Positions 8,105 through 17,851 of a DNA stretch of 64,000 nucleotides are shown piece after piece. How positions within the stretch are numbered: the stretch's first letter is position 1; each line of letters begins with the position of its first letter. The position numbers were made by a program, and so were the translations under genes. The stretch is from Apostichopus japonicus (Eukaryota > Echinodermata > Holothuroidea > Aspidochirotida > Stichopodidae), in NCBI RefSeq assembly GCF_037975245.1, contig NC_092578.1, positions 13,808,321-13,872,320 of the forward strand. The letters run 5' to 3'. The notes below the pieces were generated by a model. The model ran no database searches, was not told the DNA's origin, and saw only the letters and a list, made by a program, of their open reading frames with translations.

Positions 8105-9661
8105 ATGTTTCCAAAGTTGTATCTACTCTGTTGCCTCTTAGCTGTGGTGGAATGGGGTGACGAGGCTGAAATTATAACTGTTGACCTGTATGAGGATGTT
8201 TTCGATGGCTGGATCACATTTATTCCTGTAAATCGAAGCAAACTTCAATCCAGGATTGATGAGATCAATTCAGAGAAAAGTGGTAAGTAGTTTATAAGTG
8301 AAGGCTTAACCCCAAATTTAAAAGTAGGGTTTGCTTCTTTAAGAGTTGATCTAATAATATGTGTTCTATACTGTGTGACCCAGCCGTTTTCACTTTTTAG
8401 CCTATGTTGTTCAAGGGCCCATTTTTCCGGCAAATAAATGTGTTTTCAAAGTACAACATGCATCATCGGACTTTGTTTGCAAGTGGTCTGTAACATTCAA
8501 ATGTAAAAATTATAAATCAAAATGGAATCATCTCTTATCATCCTTTTAGACGTGAAGTTTTTCCTGCCATCTTATAATTCCTGTAAAGACCATGTCTGTG
8601 AGGACCAGCATGTCGTTGTAATTGCTTACGGGACAGTGTCGGCCGTTCTTCGTGATGAGTCATCCTCAGATCCTGATTGTGACGTTGCATTAGATTCTGA
8701 TGAACTCTCTTTCCTGTTTCCTTTCTTAAGTTCTGAACCTGATCAACGAGGTCAGCTGTCATTGTTTCTATCTCGATACACGTCAACAGAGGGCGTCTAT
8801 TTCGACCCAAATGTTGCCATAACTAACAAAATACAAGCAGAGAGACTTGTACACAACAGAAATGAAACGCATGTTTCCATCGATTTTCAACACGGCGACT
8901 TTAAGCTCAAAATGGAGGGGCAGATATCGGGTGGTTGCCACGAGCCGAATGACTACAATCTTCGAGCTTTTGAAGATTACACTCAGGAATTAAGTTTATC
9001 GCAAACACCGCCTGATTTTTCGGTGTGTGAAAACTTACATGAATGTAGCTGCGATGTCGACTTCTGTAGCGTGTGGGACCGATATCGGGAAGAATTAACA
9101 GCGGCTGGATCGAACGTGTGTCAGCATTGTACACATGCAAGCGACGCCGTCAGCTGTGAAGCCTCGTTCGAGATTCTAGAAATATCAACAGAATTAAAGG
9201 AATATATCGCTTTAGACGAGGATCACACTACAATTGTTGCCGGAGAGATGTTAAAGGGGTCGTATGGTGTTGGTTTAAAGTTTCCATGTGTCAATCAGGG
9301 TAATTGCTAGGTTCTACAAAATACGAAGTTTGTTGAGTTATCATAACACACAGACAATTAAGAATACTTCGCTTGTTTTTGTATAAATTTTGACAGCAAG
9401 GTTTCTATAACATTATCAATATTAATTACAGTGAAATAAAACAAACGTTCATGGTCACGGCTAAAATGCTCCAAACCTAAACTAATTTGTGTGTGTATCG
9501 ATCTCTTTCCACCGCCACCTCTCTCCACCCCTCCACCCTCCCCATCTCACCCTGCAGGTATACCGGACCATATAAAATCAATTACAGTATCTTATCAATA
9601 TGAAAATGTAAGTGTCAAACAGATTCCTGTCAAAACAAGGAGTTGTTTTATGACTGGATGA
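8105..9661 (+). CDS. Secreted 12-cysteine protein, copy B1 (reference copy, spliced)
   Basis: Exons 8105-8282, 8550-9299 and 9558-9661 give 343 residues. Exon 1 starts at the only ATG that supplies a signal peptide (hydrophobic LYLLCCLLAVV at residues 5-15; likely cleavage near residues 18-21). It ends in donor GTAAGT. Exon 3 follows acceptor CATCCTTTTAG and ends in CAGG before GTAATT; exon 4 follows CACCCTGCAG. All junctions are phase 1. Cysteines are at about 71, 76, 103, 189, 219, 224, 226, 232, 250, 262, 306 and in exon 4; B copies add one at 253 (QHC). Sequons are at N43, N164 and N326. Private changes are SYGVGL and Lys before TRSC. If intron 2 is kept, the protein ends QGNC, with an intronic AATAAA at 9435-9440. 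I do not recognise the fold or function. Confidence 0.8.
8401..8502 (+). other. Candidate cassette exon 2 in B1
   Basis: 102 nt between acceptor TTTTCACTTTTTAG and donor GTAAAA, phase 1 on both sides, so inclusion or skipping keeps the frame. It would add 34 residues, with two cysteines 14 residues apart (KCVFK and DFVCKW). Using it leaves only a 47-nt intron before exon 3. Same-type copies: 23077-23178, 37754-37855 and 52379-52480. It is interrupted in the A, B' and C' copies, so it may be optional, lost there, or merely an open intron stretch. Confidence 0.4.
9435..9440 (+). promoter_or_regulatory. Candidate intronic poly(A) signal, B1
   Basis: AATAAA in intron 2, about 125 nt after the TAG that ends the unspliced exon 3 frame. 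It could give a short transcript whose protein ends QGNC. The C1 gene has an equivalent AATAAA at 14331-14336; the A copies read GATAAA. Confidence 0.35.
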
Positions 9662-10190
9662 GATGGCAGGCAGAATCATCTGAATGAATATAAGAATATA
9701 ATCACTTCACTTACTGATTTTAATTTTCGAATATATATAATTGATATTTAATCCATTTTAATGTCTTTACATTAAAATTAAGTCTCGGCTATTCAATAAG
9801 AAAGTAACAAAGTTTATTTTCAAATGAACCTGACATTGTCTCACATATGGATTTTGTTTTTGTGATAAAGGTTTTGACTCATTCATAGCATTCATAGTGT
9901 CACGATATACATGTCATACAATAAAGTTCATTTATAAATCAACCAAACTAAGTCTTAAAGCAACGTTTAAAATACAGCATCCATTTTGGAAAGTCGCAGG
10001 TTGATGTAGTATCTGCAGTTTTATTTTTTATTCAAAATTTCGTAAAATTACATCCAATAAATGTGTTTTCCTGGGGTTTTAAATGTGATTCGTATAATTT
10101 CTAAGATAGCTGGTGGTTCAGAAAATCGATGTTGCTATATATAGGTCAAGTTCCGATGTAAATCATCGTATATGACAGGCATAAGGTGGC
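9662..10190 (+). other. 3' flank of B1
   Basis: AT-rich, no gene. It holds the downstream member of the flanking direct repeat (to about 9815) and an AATAAA at 9920-9925 that is the best candidate poly(A) signal for the fully spliced B transcript. Confidence 0.5.
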
Positions 10191-10227
10191 ATACTCCTAT
10201 TAGAGTCTATATCAATCCTCCCGATTG

Positions 10228-10264
10228 TTCTCCTTCATGAAAGTGACAAAATGTCGAAGGAGAA
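10228..10264 (+). other. 9-bp-arm hairpin next to M3
   Basis: TTCTCCTTC, a 19-nt loop, then GAAGGAGAA. It sits between the B 3' flank and the minisatellite and is kept in every B-type cassette (near 24904, 39580, 54205; slightly shortened near 59098). Confidence 0.7.
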
Positions 10265-10280
10265 CCGGCGTGGATTCGAT

Positions 10281-10452
10281 GCGGTAGATGCCAATGGTGG
10301 TTGGTCGATATCGGGTGAGAAAGATACCAATGGTGGTTGGTCGATATCGGGTGAGGTAGATGCCATGGTGGTTGGTCGATATCGGGTGAGATATATGTAA
10401 AGGGTATAGCTGGTCGATATCGGGTCAGGTAGATATAGAGGGTGGTTGATTG
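10281..10452 (+). repeat. Minisatellite M3, GATATC core
   Basis: Four repeats of the M1/M2 family between the B and C cassettes, introduced by GCGTGGATTCGATGCGG as M1 is by a near match. Confidence 0.85.
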
Positions 10453-10529
10453 ATTTGGGGTAGATAAAGTCCAGTGTTATTTGGTCTTCGTACATTTCCT
10501 CTCACACTCGGTCATTACTCAGACCGACG

Positions 10530-11525
10530 TAGTGCTCTCCAGCGCCCTCGACATAAAGCGGAGTGTAGGTACTGACAGTCTTGGTGAAATACCAACTGTA
10601 GCAGCTGGACCAAGTGAGGAAATAACTACAATTCTATATTATGTACGTCTGCGGCAGCTTGTAGAGTGCTGTGATCCCCATAAGTGCCACCTTGTGCCAC
10701 TATGCCGAGGACATATGAGGACAAGTGAAAGTTCAGTGAAATCTTGATAATGCGGGTGATTTACGAAATAATCAACTATGACTTCTTTGACAGTTTCAGC
10801 CGACATGAACAAAGCGATACCACGAATGCATTAAACATATCACAGAGAACTGACAGTTGTCGTCACCTGGGAGATGTACGAAATAACGAAGTGCGCCGAG
10901 TTTAGGCGATCTAAAGGGAAATCCTCGTTCTTGTATGGCTTCAAATATTTCTCGCGGTGTGACCTTCTGGAACCGTTGTTGTACTTTTTACGTTACTGAC
11001 AGAAAACGACTCCTCTCCTTTATTTTTCGGAAAGAGGGTAAGCAAACCTGACTTTATACCTGTTTTGGCTACCGCTTCATCTTAGCAACTAACCTAATAT
11101 GAAACCCCTTTTCTTTCCATTAGTTTTTCCATTTTTACCAGGATAACGAGTGAGAACCTTTCCCCTACATCATATGCAGACCGGGGATATATCCTGGCCT
11201 CTCGCTCCACCATACGCTGCGCGCATTTCTCAGTTGTTTTAGAAGCTGCTTATAACGTATGCTCTTCACCTGTGGCGAGTGTCGCCTATAATCCTTGGGG
11301 TGGGTTGTATCAGTTCTTCATGCTTTTTCGACACCATTTCCCACTCTTTTGCAGATGAGACCCCTTTGATGGAAGCGGCAGTAGCTTTGCGACCATAGTA
11401 AACCTCAAATCCCGATTTCCAAGCCTTTGGCAAGCTCTTCTTTAGGATCAGTATCATCTACCACCTCTCATTTAGCGGCAACGAATGCAAACCCTTTCCT
11501 CATAAATCCATCCGTATCCTCATTC
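10530..11525 (-). mobile_element. Fossil integrase/OTU element, longest remnant of unit 1
   Basis: Read on the minus strand, the parts come in the order expected for such elements: end of a retroviral-type integrase core (about 11525-11270, FEVYYGRK), a GPY/F or SH3-like stretch (about 11260-10970) and an OTU protease-like region (about 10910-10540). It is broken in several places and looks old. No LTRs, capsid or polymerase parts were seen, so Ginger-type DNA transposon and gypsy-related origins both remain possible. Confidence 0.6.
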
Positions 11526-11949
11526 CAGTTGTATCACCAACCCGCATCCCCCCTCTCTCTCTCCCACCCGCCCCTTTTTAACGGCACAACCTTACCACAA
11601 CTTCATATTTTAGTCACCTCTTAGCTGATTCTTTTGAATCAGCTAAGATTCGGTTGATTCATTTCCAAGCCCCAAATTGGTACAATTCAGGCCATTTGGG
11701 CCAAATAAATTCGGCCACATTCGAATTTGAAACTGGGCTCTACGAGAATATTGTAAAGATGAGAAAATTACTTTGAAAGAAAAAGTGATTTGTTTATTAC
11801 ATCACAACAAATTAACAAAGATGATAGTATATGCACTGATTAATATTTGGCAAACTCTGTTTGTTATGCAGCAATACAATCTCACGTTTCTTGTTTTGAC
11901 ACGAAATAGGCTATTCGGCAAGGAATCACAACTCAACTTTGCGTTCTGG

Positions 11950-12350
11950 TTCGTTACATTATCAGTCGTATTACATTGTCGGTGGTTATTACATTATCAG
12001 TCACAATATTTGCTCCATGTTAAACCTCACTGAACCCTTTTAGCTCCATAGATAGAACAATTTGGTTACATCACTTGTATTTACGTTAATTCCAGTTAAT
12101 ATTCAGAGCACACATAGCGGTTGTGTTGGTTGACACAGGTATTAACATTTTGCGATATAACATTTCTCGTTAATATTTTTGATGTCATTTTGCGTCAAAA
12201 GTTATTACCTGTGACTCGTTAAAGGATTATTACATTTAACGTCAAAGCTATCACATTTTCCGTTAAGATTACATTTTTTCGGCGAAAATGATTACTTATC
12301 TGGTTAATATTACATTTTGCGTCAATTATTATATTTTGCGGCGCAACAGT
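11950..12350 (-). repeat. AATGTAATA motif tract, C cassette
   Basis: Counterpart of 7040-7450, followed on its right by the same coding-like minus-strand stretch (to about 12461). Confidence 0.5.
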
Positions 12351-13000
12351 TCGCACTCCATGCTTTCCTTCTTTGTCCAAGACGATGTTATGGTATGTAT
12401 CACTGTAAGCATTCCTTCGAATTTCAAAGGTGCGGGGGATCTCACCAGAACGCCATTCCATAAGGGTTACATTTTTTTGTGCAATTCGTCACAGCCCCCT
12501 CCCCGAATAAAATTAGGCCCCTACGCCCATTCTGGACATTACAATAGCAAGTCTTTTTTAAATTTCAAACTACTTGGATATGGACAACGTAACATGATAA
12601 GTCGAAAACAATAAATTTATGACTACATGCGTCGGTATGGACAGGACAGTCTCATTGCTTATTATAAGATAATTACATTGTTTGCCCATTTTAATTATCG
12701 AATATATTTAAATATCTAATTAATTTTGATAGTTTCCTGACATTAAAATTAATGAATCTCGGCAAATCAATAAGAAAGTGGCAACGTGCAATTGAACTGT
12801 GACCGTCCATTTCGAATCTTTGAAAGATTGATGAGAATAAGCTAGGTTACATCTTCAAATTAAATATTATTTATATTAGACCGATATACCAGCAAATCTT
12901 TTCAAAATCTAACCAAGCATTAAGTTAAACTTGAAATCAAATACACGCAAAGTAAGAGGATGACATTATTGTACTGGCCATCTCCGTTTCTAGTCGCAAG

Positions 13001-14560
13001 ATGTTTCCAAAGTTGTATCTACTCTGTTGCCTCTTAGCTGTGGTGGAATGGAGTGTCGAGGCTGAAATTATAACTGTTGACCTTTCTCAGGAAGTGTTCG
13101 ATGGCTGGAGCGTATTTATTCCTGTAAATCGAAGCAAACTTCAATCCAGGATTGATGAGATAACTTCAGAGAAAAGTGGTAAGTAGTTTTTAAGTATAAA
13201 GGCTAAATCCCAAATGTGTATATAGGTTAGCTTCTTTAAGAGTTGATCTAATGATATGTGTGATAGACTGTGTGACCTAGCCGTTTTCACTATATAGCCT
13301 CTGTGTTTCAAGGGCTCATTTTCGCGGCAAATACATGTGTTATCAAAGTACAACATGCATCATCGGACTTTGTTTGCAAGTGGTCTGTAACATTCATATG
13401 TAAAAATTGTAAATCAAAATGGACTCATCTCTTATCATCCTTTTAGACGTGAAGTTTTTCCTGCCATCTTATAATTCCTGTAAAGACCATGTCTGTGAGG
13501 ACCAGCATGTCGTTGTGATTGCTTACGGGATAGTGTCGGCCGTTCTTCGTGATGAGTCATCCTTAGATCCTGATTGTGACGTTGCATTAGATTCGGATGC
13601 ATTCTCTCTCATGTTTCCTTTCTTAAGCTCTGAACCTGATCAACCAGGTCAGCTGTCATTGTTTCTATCTCGATACACGTCAACAGAGGGCGTCTATTTC
13701 GACCCAAATGTTGCCATAACTAACAAAATACAAGCAGAGAGACTTGTACACAACAGAAATGAAACGCATGTTTCCATCGATTTTCAACACGGCGAATTTA
13801 AGCTCAAAATGGAGGGACAGATATCGGGTGGTTGTCACGAGCCGAATGACTACAATCTCCAAGCGTTGGAAGATTACACCCAGGAATTAAGTTTATCGCA
13901 AACACCGCCTGATTTTTCGGTGTGTGATAACTTACATGAATGTATCTGCGATGTCGACTTCTGTAGCGTGTGGGACCGATATCGGGAAGAATTAACAGAG
14001 GCTGGATCGAACGTGTGTCAGTATTGGACACATGCAAGCGACGCCGTCAACTGTGAAGCCTCGTTCGAGATTCTAGAAATATCAACAGAATTAAAGGAAT
14101 ATATCGCTTTAGACGAGGATCACACGACAATTGTTGCTGGAGAGATGCAAAAGGGGTCGTTTGGTATTGGTTTAAAGTTTCCATGTGTCAATCAGGGTAT
14201 TTGCTAGGTTCTACAAAGAACGGAGATTGTTGAGTTAGCATAACACAGACAAATAAGGGGACTTCGGGGTTTTTTGGGTATAAATTTTGACTGCAATATG
14301 TGGTTCCATTATCAATATTGCTTAAAGTGAAATAAAGCAAACGTTCATGGTTACGGCTATAAATGCTCCCAACCTAAGCTAACTTGTGTGCATGTGTATC
14401 GATCTCTTTCCACCGCCAACTCTCTCTTCTCATCCACCCTCCCCCATCCCACCCTGGAGGTATACTGGACCATATAAAATTAATTACAGTATATTATCAA
14501 TATCAAAATGTAAGTGATCAGACGCCTGTCAATACAAGGAGTTGTTCTATGCTTGGATGA
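13001..14560 (+). CDS. Secreted 12-cysteine protein, copy C1 (spliced)
   Basis: Exons 13001-13178, 13447-14196 and 14460-14560 give 342 residues. C-type features: Asp2 in the unspliced exon 3 frame (this codon lies in the intron), SDAFSLMF in the variable patch, QALEDY, VCDNLHECIC and QYWTH, so the extra B cysteine is absent and the count is 12. This copy alone has Glu in HGEFKL. Exon 1 reads GWSVFI. The exon 4 acceptor is GGAG rather than GCAG, and the protein ends SMLG instead of FMTG. A cassette exon 2 is open at 13298-13399. It converges on gene A of the next unit. Confidence 0.75.
13298..13399 (+). other. Candidate cassette exon 2 in C1
   Basis: Same length and phase as in B1. The first half differs at many codons, almost always changing the residue, while the second half (VQHASSDFVCKWSVTF) is unchanged. 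Both cysteines are kept. Same-type copies: 27974-28075 and 42651-42752. The acceptor ends TATATAG and is weaker than in B. Confidence 0.35.
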
Positions 14561-14660
14561 GATGGCAGCCAGGCAGAATCATATGACTGAATACCAGAAT
14601 ATAATCACTTCATTTATCACTTTTAATTGGCGTATGCTACCGTGGGTGTGCACATCTGAG

Positions 14661-14875
14661 TGTGCACTAAAGAAATTGAACATATGCAACATATACATGC
14701 ATTAGACTTTGAAACTGAATTTGATTTTACCCGCCTTATTGAAGGAGTAGGTGTACTTTGCACAACAGAGATATGTATGGCGACTAGAGTGGTAAGTACT
14801 CTACTCCTGACTTAAGAACCAACTGTGAAAACTTGTTTGTATTTATTTTAGTGCTCCACTCAAATAGTGTCATAG
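14661..14875 (+). other. Exon-like module at unit 1/2 junction
   Basis: Candidate exon 14661-14791 (131 nt, phase 1 to phase 0) after acceptor CACATCTGAG, containing LDFETEFDFTRLIEGVGV and three cysteines; then a 60-nt intron (14792-14851) and a terminal 24 nt ending in TAG. Its phase would accept the exon 3 donor of C1 as an alternative to exon 4. An in-frame ATG also lies within it. Confidence 0.35.
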
Positions 14876-16864
14876 TTGTCCCTGAAAAGTGCCGTGAAAA
14901 AGCAAACCTCCCTCCTCCCGGCCAACCACCTTCCCACACACACTTACAATTGGGTAATACTTTCCATATTAGTATGTGCATGCAGTTCTCAGTTTAATGT
15001 TAATGTTGCAAAGTGGGTAGTAGCCTATTTTACTATTTTTAAATGTTATTTATAAGCCCAGAACATCATTTCCGTCATCCCATGTTATTCTGGCATGTGG
15101 ATCCATCGTTAGAGATACAGTTTTACGTAAAATGAGGTGGTTATATTTTTTTCATTAGGCTTTAGTCATAACGCATTCGAAAGGACAGCCGTAGCCGGTC
15201 TAACTATATCCATGGTCCAGTGAATAACAATACAACAGCTGAGCAGACGACACTAGTAAAGTAATAAGATTCCTATGTAATTTCTTCTACTATCGCTTCC
15301 TAAGAATTACCTGTGAAACTACGATATCACAATTTCGAGTGATTAATGTCAACTTTATCACTTTAGTTATGTCAAATACGTAGTGTTTGTATTACTCGCC
15401 GGTACTTTCTTGCCGTACAAACAAAGCGTCACCACTAGGACGGATGGCTTCAGTATATGTCGCATGACGTCGTTCTCCCTACTTCAATTTCTATGGTGTG
15501 CACGCAGCATGTTATTATGTTTTAACCCTGTCGTCTGCATTTTGAGCAAGTGCATTATGGTAAATTAAAGATGATGGCGCTCTTGTTTAATATTATCTAG
15601 AGTTCCTTTAATATTAGTCAGAGCCGAATAAAGATACGGCTGTGATTTTATCGCGGGTTGCAATGTCAGAGTTTCAACTAAGATATCTTAGTTCACGAAA
15701 TAAATGAGAAGCGTGAGTACGTGTATGTCAGAGACAGTTCACTATACAAATATACAGATTTCAATTAAAGTATTTATTTAAAAAATTGATACCGTCATAA
15801 TTATGTATACCGGTACAGTTCATTATTATTATCACTGGTTTGTATCGTGAATAGCTCAGTTAAGTTTAAGAATAGCTCAATTAAGTTGACGAGATTATTA
15901 GAATATATCATAAATGTAATTAGAAAAAGTGCTCATCCTTGGATTAATTATTCTAAACTTATAAATATCGAACCCAATGATAAAGAAACAATTCACACGT
16001 CTGAAATTTGCTCATCCTGGAATTAGTTTTAATACGGTGTGTGTTTGGGCCGGTGATGGTGTGGTTTGGTACTGGACATCATAAGCGTACAGAGCGGGGC
16101 TGCGACACTTTGTATAGATAGACGTCATATGTCACGTGATCATTTGAAAAATCCTTCTCTCCGTTTGCTCGAACAATAAAACACAGCATTATCGGTAATA
16201 TTGCATTCCAAACTTCACACCTAGGCAACCGTAAAGCCAATCCTGATGGCAACGCGAATCTGGCATACACTGCTTATTATCAAAGGTAGGAGTTGATTCC
16301 ACCAAAGGCCCATACGTTGTATTAAAAAACACTATAGTCTATTATTCAACTCTTCGTGTTTAATTTTTGCATTTCCAGAAGATTCTGGCGATTTTAACCA
16401 TCCATATTGGCAAGCATAAGGTATCTTTCAATCTTCGTAACACTATATGGTAGCATACGCCCATTAAAAGCCCCATTGACTTACAAATAAATCACAAAAG
16501 TAATGTGGCATCTAAGTCTAGAGCCTCTGTCTGTGGCCTCTAAGTCTGTGGCCTCTAAGTTCTCACTATAGCTAAACGCTACCCATCACTGGATAGCTGA
16601 CAAGTTGGCCTTTCATGGCACCATCAATTTTTCCGTATCATGACCGCGCAGATTTTTTGCTATCAGAGTCTGAAGTTTTCGTCACTTGTAAACAAACCTC
16701 TTCACTAAGTAGTAAACAATTTTCGTTCGCTGCTCCTGGGAGGCCTAAAGGGGTCAAAAATTGCCTCAATTGAGCCCTTTTTTGCACCACATTTACTTCC
16801 ATTCATACTCTTCAACAAGCAAGCTACAAATAACCACATCCTGATTGATAACATATCAAGAAAG
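14876..16864. other. Unit-junction spacer, no gene recognised
   Basis: Counterpart of 189-2190 with the 13-nt loss. Nothing further seen. Confidence 0.6.
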
Positions 16865-16956
16865 ATGTTCTCCTACTGCATTTTGGCACTTTTCCTGAAG
16901 GAGAACATCCTGGCGGATTGATATAGACTATATAATAGGAGTATGCTACCCTATAA

Positions 16957-17100
16957 CTGCACCACTCCTCTTTCATTGATGTTTATGACTATTCTGACGC
17001 TAACTACGTGGTGGTCATTTCCAGAGAGGCCAGTTCTGGAATATATATCATGGAGAGAGGATGTTTGCAGTGTCCTGAAAGTATCGCGATACCAGCCTAA
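16957..17100 (+). pseudogene. Possible captured coding fragment, unit 2
   Basis: Identical in frame to 2283-2426; same weak lipocalin-like resemblance. Confidence 0.25.
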
Positions 17101-17166
17101 GAGACTGTCGCAGGTAAAGGTACATTTCAAGGGTATTGGTAATTATTATGCAGGCGTGGATTCGAC

Positions 17167-17334
17167 GAGGTAGATGCCAATGGTGGTTGGTCGATATCTG
17201 GTGAGGTAGATGTGAAGGGTGGATGGTCGATATCGGGTGAGATAGATGTAAAGGGTAACGGGTCGATATCGGGTAAGGTCGATCCTCGAGGTGGTTGGTC
17301 GATATCGGGTGAGGAAGATGTAGAGGGTGGTTGA
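17167..17334 (+). repeat. Minisatellite M1, unit 2
   Basis: Four GATATC-core repeats as at 2493-2660. Confidence 0.85.
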
Positions 17335-17453
17335 TTGATTTCGGGGTAGATATAAAGTTCAGTGTTATTTGGTCTTGGTACATTTCCTCCTACTCTCGGT
17401 CAATTACTAAGACAAATTTAGTGCTCCCAATCGCCCTCAGCGTAAAGCGGGGT

Positions 17454-17849
17454 GAAGGTACCGACTAACCGTCTTGGTGAAATACAAACTATAGCAGCTG
17501 GACCAAGTGAGGAAATGACTACAATTCTATATTATGTACGTCTGGGGCAGCTTGGAGAGTGCTGTGATGCCCATAGGTGCCACCTTGTGCCATGCCGAGG
17601 ACATATGAGGACAAGTGAAAGTTCAGTGAAATCTTGATAATGCGGGTGATTTACGAGATACTCAACTATGACTTCTTTGACAGTTTCAGCTGACATGTAC
17701 AAAGCGATACCACGAATGCATTAAACATATCACAGAGAACTGACAGTTGTCGTCACCTGGGAGATGTACGATATAACGAAGTGTGCCGAGTTTGCGCGAT
17801 CTAAAGGGAAATCCTCGTTCTTGTATGGCTTCACAAATTTCTCGCGGCG
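17454..17849 (-). mobile_element. Fossil OTU piece, unit 2
   Basis: Counterpart of 2780-3175; broken. Confidence 0.55.
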
Positions 17850-17851
17850 TA

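Larger units (their letters stand above)
1..14687 (+). repeat. Macrosatellite unit 1 (14.69 kb)
   Basis: The sequence at 1 recurs at 14688, 29364, 44041 and, altered, near 63568. Order inside the unit: exon-like module, about 2 kb junction spacer, minisatellite M1, OTU fossil, inverted block with gene A (minus), minisatellite M2, integrase fossil, gene B (plus), minisatellite M3, OTU/integrase fossil, gene C (plus). Unit 1 keeps a 13-nt stretch near 516-528 that units 2 and 3 lack and unit 4 retains, so the shorter form is probably derived. Confidence 0.95.

Noticed and set aside
8522-8549. ATG of the long exon 3 frame (MESSLIILL) as the true protein start
   Set aside because: It overlaps a typical polypyrimidine tract and acceptor (CATCCTTTTAG) that joins in phase to a signal-peptide exon.
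8907-9140. 77-codon frames antisense to exon 3, present in every copy
   Set aside because: They mirror a conserved coding exon and have no signal of their own.
8105-9661. Assigning a role such as immune, reproductive, adhesive or venom protein
   Set aside because: Secreted and cysteine-rich is too general; no motif supports a specific role.
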